64,000 nucleotides of DNA. Source: Dactylorhiza incarnata (lineage: Eukaryota > Streptophyta > Magnoliopsida > Asparagales > Orchidaceae). Shown here piece after piece: positions 45,296 through 56,687 of this stretch. The translations under genes and the position numbers were made by a program. The notes beneath the pieces were generated by a model. The model was not told where the DNA came from, ran no database searches, and saw only the letters and a program-made list of their open reading frames with translations. The stretch covers positions 10,186,001 to 10,250,000 of the forward strand of contig JAWHQI010000070.1 of assembly GCA_033032865.1 (NCBI GenBank), given 5' to 3'. Every line of letters starts with the position of its first letter. Positions within the stretch are counted from its first letter, which is position 1.

Positions 45296-45501
45296 TAAGG
45301 CGTCGATCCGTAGTTTAGCGAATTCGGGACGAATTCCTTTTAAGGGGTGGTGTGCACGGGATGTGCATTCACCTAAAACGACAAAAACTAATAAGAATGT
45401 CCACTTAGGAATGGGAAAACACTTGTTTGCGGAACCTGAGCGTTCCATGATTGTTGTTTGCTATGTTTTCAGTCACTAAATTGTGTCTTACACGATTATA
45501 G

Positions 45502-46663
45502 GCGACTAGAAGTGGTGCGGGGCCGTCCCAACCCCGTAACACCGCTGAAAGTAGTGGGTCGGCTGAAGTGCCAGCGACCACTCCTCCTGCTGAGATGATC
45601 AGGTTAATCGCAGAAGCTGTCTTCGCGATGATCAATGCTCAACCGCAAAGGCTTGCACAGCCTGCTACGCCTAATACAGATACGGCCCCGGTGATCGAAC
45701 CTGCAGTGGAACCTGCGGCGGTGCAAAGGGTGGAGCGTCCGGTAGAGCGTGTAGTTGTTGCGCGAGCACGTGATCAACAGCTGCAACACTTTCTAAGCTT
45801 CCATCCTCCAACTTTCTCGGGGACCGGATCCCCAACGGAGGCGGAGGACTGGCTGTCAATGGTTAGGAAAATTCTAAGGGCGACAGCAACAGAAGAAGTT
45901 ATGATGGTCACTTTAGCCACCTTCCTCCTTAACGGAGAGGCAGAGCGTTGGTGGGCTGAACAGGAAGTGCACAAGTTCGGAGGCAGGGAGATTACCGAGA
46001 TCACGATAGCGGAGTTCTCAAAGTCTTTTCTTCAAAGGTATATTCCTTCTGCCCAACGCATTGCGTTGCAGAACCAGTTTTTGAAGTTAACTCAAGGCGA
46101 CAGCTCAGTGGATGAGTACTTGCACGAGTTCACTAAACTGGGTCGTTATGCGGGGCCTATGATGGAAGACGAAGAGACAAAGACGAACAAGTTCTATGAA
46201 GGTCTTCGGGACGAGTTGAGGCTGCTCCTTGCAGGCCCAATGACGTTAGGTTTCCAAGTGATGGTCCAAACTGCCAGATCCCTAGAGTTGGACATGAAGA
46301 GGGTACAAGCAAAAGCCGTGGCAAAGAAACCTGAGTTTCATGTGTCGGTGTCTCAGTCTAAGTCAGAATTCAGAAAGAACAAAAGGAAGTTCAAACCGGC
46401 GGAGCAAACCCGCTCAAATGTTTCGGGAGCAACGACAGTGCGGAGCCCTATCACGTGTTTCACCTGCGGGAAGGTGGGACACAAGGCCGCAGTGTGTCGA
46501 AGTGGTCCCCCGAAGACAGAGAATCGAGCTTTGGACTATGCTCGAGCTGCAGAAAAGGGTAAAGCTGCAGAGTCTTCGGCTTCCCAGCACATTACTCCGA
46601 CTCAGCCGAGAGTCTACTCGTTTGGCCAGCAAGAAGCCATACGACAAGCTGATGTTGTCACAG
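45502..46663 (+). pseudogene. Gag of element 4 (start codon disrupted)
   Basis: Gag forms the particle shell. The frame is open from 45502 (ATRSGAGPSQP) and encodes a Retrotrans_gag domain (FHPPTFSGTGSPTEAEDWL near 45802, GRYAGPMMEDEETK, LQRYIPSAQR) and a complete CCHC knuckle (CFTCGKVGHKAAVC, about 46457-46498). The expected ATG directly before GCG reads ATAG (45498-45501), as if one A had been inserted; alternatively the start lies in an upstream exon ending before this TATAG. The exon ends at 46663 within a glycine codon. Unspliced, the frame would stop three codons later (46672-46674). Confidence 0.85.
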
Positions 46664-46747
46664 GTATGAATTAAAAATTAGCTTTTACATAGCTATTTGT
46701 GATTATACCGTTGTGCAACTGTATGTTTCTTTTTTTTGTGCAATTAG
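46664..46747 (+). other. Candidate intron between gag and protease of element 4 (84 nt)
   Basis: The stretch starts GTATGAATTAAA and ends TTTTTTTGTGCAATTAG. The exon side reads ACAG before it and GCTTT after it, a good plant donor and acceptor. It is AT-rich, pyrimidine-rich before the acceptor and typical in length for a small plant intron. Splicing joins gag and protease in one frame through a phase-1 glycine codon; retention stops the frame after gag. Confidence 0.78.
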
Positions 46748-47991
46748 GCTTTGTCCTAATTCTCAACTATCCGGCGAGAGCTCTATTTGATACGAGTGCA
46801 TCGCACTCTTTTCTGTCTGAGGACTTCGTGGTGCGAATCGGAGTGCCATCTACCTTCGTAGAGGATAGATTAGAAGTAGTGCTACCCAATGGATCTCGCA
46901 TGTCTGCGGATAGGAAGAGCCGTGTGAAGGTGCGGATCGGAAATCAAGATTTCGATTTGGAAGCATCGTTGTTGCCGTTAGCTGAATTCGATGTGATATT
47001 CGGCATGGACTGGCTCTCGGAGCAGCGTGCATGCATAGATTGCAATTCTAAGGAGATCACTCTGGGAAGGAACGCCGATGGAGAAACCACGTTTGTCGGT
47101 ATGCGAGGAGCGAGCAAGACGCTGATGTCTGCTCTCCAAGTGGTTAAGGCGGTGAGAAAAGGCGCCGAGTTGTTCTTCACCTTGTTGGAGGCTTCGGAGC
47201 CAAAGCCCAGGTTATGTGATGTCCCAGTTGTAGCGGAGTACGCCGACGTGTTTCCTAACGAACTCCCTGGGGCTCCGCCTCAGCGAGAGATCGATTTCTG
47301 TATCGAGTTGGTGCCAGGTGCCAAACCTGTGGCCCGCTCACCGTACCGGATAGCGCCAAAGGAATTGGCAGAGCTGAAGGTTCAATTGCAAGAGCTGCTA
47401 GAGCAAGGCTACGTACGTCCAAGTTCTTCGCCTTGGAGTGCACCGGTCCTCTTTGTGAAAAAGAAGGACGGGAGCTTGCGTCTATGTATCGATTATCGAG
47501 AGCTAAACAAGTTGACCGAGAAGAACCGATATCCGATTCCAAGAATCGATGATCTCTTCGACCAGCTGGTTGGGTCGACGGTATACTCCAAACTGGACCT
47601 AAGGTCCGGCTATTACCAACTGCGGATAAGGGAACGTGACATTCCAAAAACAGCGTTCAGTACCCGCTTTGGGCACTATGAGTTCACGGTGATGCCGTTC
47701 GGTCTGTCCAATGCACCGTCGGTATTCATGGACTTAATGAACAGGACGTTCCGTGAGTATTTGGATCAATTTGTGATCGTCTTTATCGACGACATTTTGG
47801 TATACTCTCAATCGGAAGAGGAGCATGTAGGGCATCTACACGCCGTTCTGATCACCTTGAGGAAGAGTCAGCTATATGCCAAGTTCTCCAAGTGCGAGTT
47901 TTGGCTACCGTCAGTAGCATTCCTTGGTCACGTCGTTAGTGGAGATGGAATTGCGGTTGATCCGTCGAAGATAGAAGCGATCCGAGCCTAG
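46748..47991 (+). pseudogene. Protease and reverse transcriptase of element 4
   Basis: The exon opens with the protease: [10 protein letters not shown] (active site D-T-S, where D-[ST]-G is expected, at 46789-46797) and [19 protein letters not shown] follows with [35 protein letters not shown] and the catalytic FIDDILVY (near 47785). A TAG at 47989-47991 replaces what is most likely a tryptophan codon before the RT thumb. Apart from that stop and the G-to-S change, the frame is complete. Confidence 0.9.
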
Positions 47992-50052
47992 CCTTTGTTG
48001 AAAAACGTAGCGAAAGTCCGAAGTTTCTTAGGACTTGCCGGCTATTATAGGCGCTTTGTGGAAAACTTCTCGAGGATTGCACTTCCTCTCACTAAATTGA
48101 CTAGGAAAGATCATAAGTTCGTTTGGTCGCCCGAGTGCGCACGAGCTTTTGAAGAACTGAAGAGCCGTCTGACCACGGCGCCCATTCTATGCTCGCCATA
48201 TGGTACGGAAGGCTACGAAATCTATAGCGACGCCTCGGGGAGTGGTTTGGGTTGTGTCCTAGTGCAGTTCGGTAAGGTAATTGCCTACGGCTCCCGGCAG
48301 TTGAAGGTTCATGAGAGGAATTACCCGGTCCATGATTTGGAGCTAGCGGCTGTGGTATTTGCTCTTAAGCTTTGGAGGCATTATTTGTATGGCGTGAAGA
48401 TCGACATCTTTACCGACCACAAGAGCCTCAAGTACTTGCTAGATCAAAGGGAGTTGAATATGCGACAGAGGAGGTGGTTGGAGTTCCTTGGGGACTACAC
48501 CTTCGACATCAAATATACTCCTGGAAAGGGAAATGTAGTTGCGGACGCGTTGAGTCGTCGGGCTCCCGCTCAAGCAAATTGGATTTTGATGCACGATGAG
48601 CGTCTAATCTGTGAGCTAGAAGAAATGGAGATCATTTGCGTTGATCGAAGAGCGTCTACTTCAGCATGCTTGAACTGGACGGAGGTTCAATACCACCTTG
48701 CCGACCGAGTTCGACAGGCATTGGAGCTGGATGAGAGCATGAAACGCTACAAAGCGGAAACCGTTGACGGGTTGAACGCTGATTTCTCTTTCGAGGATGG
48801 CCTTATGTGGAAGAATGGCAGATTGTGCGTCCCAAACGTTGGTACTCTACGGGAGGAATTGATGTACGAGGCTCATCATACCAAGTACTCTATCCACCCG
48901 GGGAGCACGAAAATGTACATGGACATGAAGAAACTTTTCTGGTGGCCGGGTATGAAGAAGGACATTGCCCTCTACGTGGCCAAGTGCAACACTTGCGCGT
49001 TGGTGAAGGTGGAATGTCAACGTCCCGGTGGATTTTTGAAGTCCTTGCCGATTCCGGAATGGAAGTTTGACGATATTTCGATGGATTTCGTGCACGGATT
49101 GCCGAGATCGCAGCATGGAAACGATGCCATCTGGGTGATCGTGGACAGACTGACAAAAGTATCGCATTTTATTCTGAAGCGGAAGGATGATTCTGTAGAA
49201 AAGCTAGCGAAGCTCTATGTCGATAGTATTGTGCGGCTGCACGGTGTCCCTCGTAGCATCGTCAGCGATCGTGACGGGCGTTTCACATCGAAAGATTGGA
49301 GGCTTATCCATGAACTGTTGGGCACTAAATTGAAATTCAGCACGGCCTTCCACCCGCAAACGGACGGACAGACCGAGAGGACCAAAAGGACTATGGAGGA
49401 TATGCTCCGAATGTGCGCTCTAGATTTTGGAAAGAAGTGGGAAGATCATCTCTATATGATCGAATTCGCCTACAATAATAGCTACCAAGCCAGTATAAAG
49501 ATGGCTCCTTTCGAGGCCCTCTATGGTAAGAAGTGTCGTACGCCGTTGTCTTGGGCAGAAACGGGCGATACTAAGCTATTAAAGCGAAAGGATGTTGAAG
49601 AAGCAACTTCGACGATCCGAACTATTCGGGAAAGGCTATTGATTGCCCAGGACAGGCAAGCAAAGTATTACAACGCCAAGCATAGGAACCTAGAGTTCGC
49701 CGTCGGCGACCGGGTTTACTTGAAGATCAAACCGTTCAAAGGGGTATCAAGGATCCGACGCTTGAAAAAGCTCAGTCCAAGGTACTTAGGACCGTTTGAG
49801 ATTGTGGAACGTGTTGGTGATGCGGCTTATCGGCTTGCACTATCTGCAGAGCTGAGCGGTCTGCACGACGTGTTTCACATTTCAGTTCTGAGGAAGGAAG
49901 TGCAAGAGCCTACTCATATCGTTGCGGTCGGCGAAGTGTCGGTGGATAGTGGGTTGTCGACGAAAGTCAAACCCTTACGCATCGAGGATACCGAGGTAAA
50001 GCAGTTGCGGAACAAGTCCATTCAGATGGTAAAGGTCCGGTGGGATAATTGA
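47992..50052 (+). pseudogene. RNase H, integrase and start of chromodomain of element 4
   Basis: The frame continues in phase after the [16 protein letters not shown], RNase H with [20 protein letters not shown] and VADALSRR; integrase with the HHCC finger ([21 protein letters not shown]), the catalytic residues in [17 protein letters not shown] and [13 protein letters not shown], and the GPY/F motif [12 protein letters not shown]. All three integrase catalytic residues are present. The chromodomain begins with VKVRWDN and is cut by TGA at 50050-50052. Confidence 0.92.
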
Positions 50053-50150
50053 GGCCGAGAGGAGCTAACTTGGGAGAGAGAGCAAGCGATGCTTGCGGAG
50101 TACCCCGAGCTATTTCCCTCAGGTAAATTTTCTTTAAAAACTGTAATTTC
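50053..50150 (+). pseudogene. Chromodomain remainder of element 4
   Basis: Directly after the TGA the same frame encodes GREELTWEREQAMLAEYPEL, the second half of a chromovirus chromodomain. CGA-to-TGA is the simplest change. A donor-like AGGTAAAT at 50121-50128 follows the last conserved residues. Confidence 0.8.
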
Positions 50151-50188
50151 CTGCTATTACTATTTTCGAAATTTCGGGACGAAATTCT

Positions 50189-50205
50189 TTTAAGGGGGGT
50201 GGAGT
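50189..50205 (+). promoter_or_regulatory. Polypurine tract of element 4
   Basis: TTAAGGGGGGTGGAGT lies directly before the TG of the 3' LTR at 50206. Confidence 0.8.
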
Positions 50206-52276
50206 TGTAACACCCCAAATATCGTGGTTCAGCGAGGTAGGCGAAATGGTAGGGTTGCGCTCGGGATAGGCTCAAGATTCTAGATCAGGTCAATGCGCAC
50301 GACCATTGTCCTCTTCGCGCACGACCAGTGATCGTGCGCCAGCGATCGTGCGTTAATTCAGAAGAGAATCGAGTTCTGTCTCGGACAGTGCGCACGACCA
50401 TTGTCCTCTTCGCGCATGACCAGTGATCGTGCGCCAACGATCGTGCGCAACCCGCAAAGAATCAGAGTTCTGTCTCGGCTTATGCGCATGACCATTGTCC
50501 TCTTCGCGCACGACCAGTGATCGTGCGCCAGCGATCGTGCGCCATGTTTATTCTGTTCCGCGATTTTGAGCGGAGAAGAAGATCGGACCGTCCAAATCTT
50601 TTGGGATTTGATCCAACGGCTAGGTTTAGTTGCGGGAGACCTTTAGGGCTGATGAGAGGGGGTTAAACCTCATATTCTCTAAGTCTTTCTCTCTCCAAAC
50701 CCTAGAGAAAGAAGGAGGAGCCAAGGAAGAAGAAGGGAGATTCCGCCATTGACGGAGCTCCGGAGCTCCATTTCGCAAACCGTTTCCAGATCTGGAGAGT
50801 GCAGCCCGGTGCGGTCATTTCCCTCCGTCTAGAATCTCGGATCCATGGCGAAAAAGAACGCTCCTAGGGTAACGATTTCTTCTCCCGTTGTTTAGACTTG
50901 TCTTTTGTCCTCTCCTTCGTTTCTCTATGCTTGCATGAGGGATCCCTTTCACCAAATGGGTGAAGTGTAGGATTCCCTCAAGTTCTCCGGAACTCCGGGT
51001 CGATTGTGTCCGTCCCCGACATATTGCATATAGAAAATCCGGTAGTCGTGCGGATTTAGGCATTTTGTGTGATGCCTATTCGTGGCCGTGAGCCCGAATC
51101 GGTGATGCTTGGATTGCGACATTGCATTTAGGTTAAGCCTAGAATGCGTGTCGGAGAATGACTCCGTGAAATCATCTATAGTAGTGCGGGATTTAAGTGT
51201 AGGCGTCTTGTGAAGATCCTAACGAAAGCCCCATGCTTTGAGATTGGATGAAGGCAAACCTTCACCGCGAAATTGATGCGGAGCGTATTATACCTCCCCT
51301 TTTTGAGTATTTGTGAAGCCTAGATCCTTGTGAAGGGATTAGGTGCGTAGCTTATATTTGTGTAGCACTTGAAGGTGCTAAACCCTTACGGGCCGAGGCG
51401 AAGCCGTACCCGCGTCGTGCGACAGATCGCGACGATTAGAGCACGGGCAAAGCTAAACCGAACCCGTTTCCATGCAGATCGGTAAGAGGTCCCTACCTCA
51501 TGTAGCCGTGTGATCATGGGAGAGGTCGTGGAAGGTGGTTTACCTAGACCGACCAAAAGCTCTTTTTCCCACATAAGGCGATGGCCCTTACGGTGGAGTG
51601 TTTGTGGAATTGATGTTGTTAGCCTCATGCGGTTGTTTAGGCGGTTGCGGGGAACCTTCGGGTGAACCGAACCAACATCATGTGCATACCTAGGTTCCCT
51701 CCTTTTTGATGCTCAACCTAGAAGATTGAATGTGCTTGAAACCTTACCTTGTGTAGTTGCACTTTCTTTATTTTAGTACTTGTGCTAGTGTGGCTTGCTT
51801 GCAGGGTAGAATCTCCGCCACCCCGGGAAAGGGGTGGGGTCGTTATAATTTGGTCAGCTGTGCTGACCGTTACCTTGTTTGCCACCGCTTGGTGGAATGT
51901 TCTTATGCAGGTGCAGGTGAGCCTAGCGGGAAATAGCGGGCGGTGGCCCCTTTTGCTGAGTTGGCCCTTGAAGGCCAGCCTCCTTTTTAGCTTTCTCATG
52001 TATTGCCGGCCTGCGTGCCGATGTATGTTTTGGAGTTTTGGTACATTTGCTAAATGTAAGGCCTTAAGGCCATAACTCTCTTTCTTGGTTTCATTCCTAT
52101 AATAGTTGACAATTCTAATGGAAATGTTAAATCTGTATGCTTTCGCTAGTGTTTAGTATACTCTGTTGTAGTTTCTTTCTGTTTATCACCTTTTAACTCC
52201 TAGCTAGTGTGGTTAGTATGGCGTGGGGTCCCGGCCGGACCTACTGTTATATTATTCGTACTGGCAGGGTGTTACA
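50206..52276 (+). repeat. 3' LTR of element 4 (2071 bp)
   Basis: It is the same length as the 5' LTR and about 98.7 percent identical by eye. It ends GGGTGTTACA and is followed by TCAGC. Confidence 0.93.
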
Positions 52277-54683
52277 TCAGCTATATGCTGATTTGTGATG
52301 ATCCTCCCCCACTACATGAGAAAGTGAAGAGGTGAGTGATTTTGGGCCCAAAGGAGAGTTGTCTCCCCTGCCCCACGCCTCTTCCTTCACACGCTGTAGG
52401 GCGAACCTGTGAGACCTATGCTCCAATATTTCCCGCTTTAATTTTTCCACGGAAGGAGATCGCCAACGAGCACTAGATGCTCGCTCAGAAAAAGTTTCAG
52501 TACCATCATTCTCAAATTGGGGCTTCATTTCCTCCCCCTAATGGGTGAGTGATCTGCCCATCGCACCTGTTTTGCAATTTTACATTTATTGTTCACAAAT
52601 AATGAAGTTTCTGAGGATTCAACAATTGTCATATAGGCGACAGTAGTAGAAGCACCATTCATCCACCCCCGCGGACTTCCACATCTCTTCACAGCATTAT
52701 CCACCTCAGTTTCCTCCACGCTTTCTTCAACGCCTTTGCACTTCTTGACACATAATTCCTTGTTCTCAACAACACTAGAACTATCATCAATTACCAATAA
52801 GGATATATCAGGAACTTATTCAGACTCATTATTAGCCTTAGTGGCCCCGGGAGGGGGTAAATGTTGCTCAACCTTTGGAGATAAGGTTGCATGCACATCA
52901 GTAAAATACAGGGTTTCCCCACACTCTTTCAGGAATGAAACACCCAAAATAGGGATAAATTTGTTTTCCATGTGTCCCAAAACCTGGAAATCAGTGATGA
53001 TAACCGTCCCATCCACACAAACATAAACATCCTACACATCACCATCAGTCTCAACCACAGTACCATTAGCCAGCACAAGTGAAATCCGATCGTCCATTTT
53101 CATATTCAAGTTCAATTTCGCAACATCTTGCAGAGCAAGAATGTTGCGAGACGATCCAGAATCACATAGTGTTGAAGTATCCACATCATTGATTTTGCAA
53201 TCAACTACACACGCATTCTTATGGCAACTATTTGCATCCCAGAAGCTCTTTCCTTGCTCTTGGGGGTTTTTTACAGTGTTACTAGGGAGAGCACCATGAG
53301 TGCGTTCGAAGAGCACTTGGGCCAGTTGGCCTACTTGCGTCTCCAAATTTTGCATGGAAGCAGCCTGGTTAGCCATATTAGTTTGGGCCAGATTAATGAA
53401 CTTCTCCAACCTTTCTTCCAAAGCACTCTTCCTTTGGGGCGGTGCAGGTTGCACATAACTCGGGTGTGGTGGTCGCGGCTGTCTACCGGAGGCTTGAGCG
53501 TCAAATTGATGTTGGCCCCCTTGCCATCGTTGGCCAGGAGCATTTTCATTCCACGAAAAGTTTGGATGATTTCTCACACCCGGGTTATACATATTATTAA
53601 ATGGCACTGCCCGGTTTTGACTATTTAAGAAATTTACACTCTCATCAAAAGGAATTTTCAAAATATCAGTGGTTTGCTCACCTACGGGGCACTCGTAGGC
53701 ATGATGCCCGAGGTTTCCACAACCTTGACATGTGATCGCCATAACTTGAGCAGGGGAGGAGTTGATCTTAATAGCATCACAATATTATCTGAGACCTACT
53801 ATGTAGTCTCCCTTGGTGGCATGACTGCATTTACCACAAATAAATTCCTGGCACCCCTTGGTGCATTCCTTCCAGCAGGCCAGTAAGTGCTATGTGAAGC
53901 AGTATCACGGATAATCCACAAAGCTTCGTCAGGATTCAGATTCATTATTGTTCCTCCCGCAGCAGCGTCGATCATCGCCCTATAGTTTGGTTCAACGGCA
54001 AAATAGAAAATTTCTACTACATTCCAGGACTCATAACCATGTTGTGGGCATCTACGCAGCAGCTCTGCAAATCTCTGAAATGCTTCAGACAAGGATTCTT
54101 GATCAAGCTGTCTAAATGTAGCTATCTCTCTCCGAGCATTCACTATCTTATCCACCGAGTGGAACTTTGCTAAGAACTTTAACGAAAGAGCATCCCATGT
54201 AGCAGCGGTCCAAGGAGAGATAGTGTGCAACCTTGCTTTGACTTTATCCCGAAGAGAAAACGGGAATAGCCTGAGCTTAACCACATCGTCGGTGATCCCG
54301 GCATAGCGAAATGTGCCACAGATTTCTGAAAACTTAGCAAGATGTAAATGGGGGTCTTCACTTGGCAGCCCTGAAAACTTGGTGTTATTTCGAATCTTAT
54401 TCAAGATAGCCAACTTGATCTCGAATTGGTTGTTAACAGTAACCGGGCCAAAGCCTAAATAGATATTTCCCACCGTAGGGGTAGTGAAGTCACGCATCGT
54501 CCGCACATGAGGGCGGACCTCTTCCTGTTCATCAGGAATTCGACCACCTTGACCTTTAGCAACGTGGCCCATACAATCAATTCTTTCTCCTTCCCTTGCA
54601 GCCTCTTCATGTAAACGAGCTCTACTCTCCCGTTCAGTCTCAAGATTAGCATCTTGAATTTCATCTGGATTTTTTCCTTCCAT
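52277..54683 (-). pseudogene. Gag-protease polyprotein of element 2
   Basis: The start is the ATG of MEGKNPDEI at 54683; the open frame upstream of it is leader. Read on the - strand, a Retrotrans_gag domain (FEIKLAILNKIRNNTKF to FAELLRRCPQHG) is followed by a frameshift near 53790, a CCHC knuckle (CQGCGNLGHHAYEC, about 53730-53689), a linker, and a protease-like part with CDSGSSRNIL and ILGVSFLKE. A TAG near 53030 and a second stop near 52814 interrupt it, and another shift near 52530 leads to the last frame, ending in HHKSAYS with its TGA at 52277-52279. No pol domains lie between protease and tail. It is the counterpart of the gene at 3-1708. Confidence 0.88.
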
Positions 54684-54766
54684 AACACAAAAGAACACAA
54701 AACAATCAAAAGAAAACAACACACTTACAACAATTCTCCCGTTAAAGAAAACAAACGATAGTTGCA

Positions 54767-54785
54767 CTCCCTGACAACGGCACCA
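54767..54785 (-). promoter_or_regulatory. Primer binding site of element 2
   Basis: On the - strand TGGTGCCGTTGTCAGGGAG lies a few bases after the LTR, a variant of the Asp-type site of element 3 with two transitions. Confidence 0.85.
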
Positions 54786-54794
54786 AAAACTTAA

Positions 54795-56302
54795 TGAGCA
54801 GACGACCAGTGCACCAGTCGCTCAAGTAATAAAGATGGGAGCAAGTCCCTAAGTATCGATCTCTCGAGGAGTGCAGGTGACGAGTGTGAGTTCTCTATCC
54901 AGATGAATAATTGTAAGAGTGAAACGAACCAAACAGGGGGTTTTGTGATTGTGTTTCTGCACTACAAATAGGAAATAAAATGCAGGTCGCCTTCACCGCG
55001 TCGCTCGGGTGGATCACCCAAATAGGTAATACGGTGTATGGAAGAGCAATGAGGATCGCAATTACCTCTTCACCAAGCATGCTCCTAGCAATAGCTAGGA
55101 TGGCACAAACACACAACAAGCAACATGGAGGAAATAAACTAGGCGCACCACGGAAGTAAAAACCACAAAATCAGGCACAAAGACATGATTAATAAAACTA
55201 AGCATAGTGGATTTTTACACATCATAACCGCATTCCACAAGTTTATAAACCATACTACAACAAAGGAAGGGGGGAATAAATACAATCGAGCATACGAAGG
55301 CTTGTCGGGATTGGCGGCCGGACTCAAGGGTTGTCAGTCCTTCTCCAAGCTCGGTCCACTGCTGACGTCTGGGGTACGGAGAGGAGTTGTCAATTCCTTC
55401 TAGTGAGCTCATCTTCTTCGCTGATCTATGCTGGCAGTAATCTCGCCGGAGAACTTCGAAATGGCAGCAAGAAGTATTCTAAAACTGAACTTGAGAGCTA
55501 GCTATGATGGTGGTGGATGGAGACGAAGTCCTAGGCAAAGATTTGCGATGGAATGATGGTCGGATCTCCTGTCCCAAGGTGGATCTCACAAGGGGTGAAA
55601 AATTGGAGCTTTTCCCACTATTCCCTCTGTCTACAATGATCGATCTTCCTTAGGTCGGAATTTTTGTGCTCTTAAATACGGGGCATTAATTTAAGAAATG
55701 CACGACCGTGCATTTGGATTATGCGATTGAGAGAGACGAACAATGCCTAGATCTACAGGAAGGTCATGCATTTTTGTTCACGCATGAGCGGAATGCTTGT
55801 GCGCGACCAAAATTGCACGGGGTTGGACATGTCGCAGATTTTTCCTGCTTCCAGGTAGGTCGTGCGATTTTCTTCACACACGAATGTATTCAATCGTGCG
55901 TTAAGGAAAACACACGATAAACATCATCACAAGCAGTTCTGAGTAAATCGCACGATCGTCTCGATCTTGCGTCAACAATAATCGCACGATCGTGTGATTT
56001 ACCGAGACTGCAATGATCAGCTCATGGGCATGATCCACCTGTACAAAATCAAAACCAAAGCTCCAACCACACAAGAAACAAGGCTAACATCCAGAATAAC
56101 AACAAGACAGGCATGGTGAGCCCCTGAAGGCATACCCCTAGCACAAAATGCACAATTGCACACCAAGATGGGCGATAACAGTGCACTAAGTGTACAATCC
56201 TAACAAAGATAAATATGAGCGATTTACAACTAAATGTGTAGTGCACGAGTGAGAAAATAGGCCCAAATGAGTCCGAAAACCCTATATAAATGGGACTCAT
56301 CA
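54795..56302 (-). repeat. 5' LTR of element 2 (1508 bp)
   Basis: In + coordinates it runs from TGAGCAGACGACCAG to GACTCATCA. It matches 30020-31527. ATCGTGCG-type words recur at 55685-56000 next to a TATA-like GTATTTAAG (read on the - strand near 55670). Confidence 0.9.
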
Positions 56303-56687
56303 ACAGACCAGCTCACGGTTCGAGTCAGGAAGAGATCGGGAGATGACTCAGTCACGGGTGGTAGAAGGGAGCAGCAGAAGGGTAGGTACATTAGAGAGAG
56401 GAGAAATGGGGACAGACCCTGCCGGGAGGATAGTCAGGAGCAGAGGGAGCCGGTATTGTTGGCCCCTCAGCCTTTATAGATACAGGAGGTGCCGAGGCTA
56501 GGAGATGGGGCACCTCCCCCACAGGTGTGCTTCTGGTGTAATCAGTCGGGCCATATTCGGAGGAACTTCCCCATGAGGGATATACAACCTCCAGCAACCC
56601 AGGATGCCCCAACTGCCCTGCAGGATAGAGACCAGATGTATGCCTTGGACCTGGCTCAGCCACGGAACCCGGAGAGGGTGAATGCAG
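56303..56687 (+). pseudogene. C-terminal gag of Tekay-2
   Basis: The frame begins abruptly at the element 2 junction with basic residues typical of the gag region before the knuckle (REDSQEQREPVLL). A TAG at about 56477 and a frame change follow. The CCHC knuckle is damaged: CFWCNQSGHIRRNF has F for the last C (about 56529-56570). The exon ends at 56687 in a glycine codon. About 200 residues of gag between this and 7338 are missing. Confidence 0.78.

Larger units (their letters stand above)
43210..52276 (+). mobile_element. Element 4: chromodomain Ty3 retrotransposon, nearly intact, complete with target duplication
   Basis: Two LTRs of equal length (2071 bp) enclose primer site, gag, candidate intron, protease, RT, RNase H, integrase, an interrupted chromodomain and a polypurine tract. 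TCAGC flanks both ends (43205-43209 and 52277-52281). It sits in element 2, at the stop codon of its gag-protease gene. I count about 26 substitutions and no indels between the LTRs by eye, about 1.3 percent. Only a lost start codon and two stop codons separate it from an intact element. Clade placement as Tekay/Del rests on the integrase C-terminus and chromodomain form. Confidence 0.93.
30020..56302 (-). mobile_element. Element 2: gag-protease-only Athila/Tat-like element holding elements 3 and 4
   Basis: Two LTRs of 1508 bp (30020-31527 and 54795-56302), primer site, gag-protease gene and 3' non-coding region are present on the - strand. Elements 3 and 4 interrupt the 3' part; removing them and their duplications restores collinearity with element 1. 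The outer flanks do not share a target duplication (TAGGG before 30020, ACAGA after 56302) and belong to two different elements, Tekay-1 LTR and Tekay-2 gag. See the finding on recombination. Confidence 0.85.
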
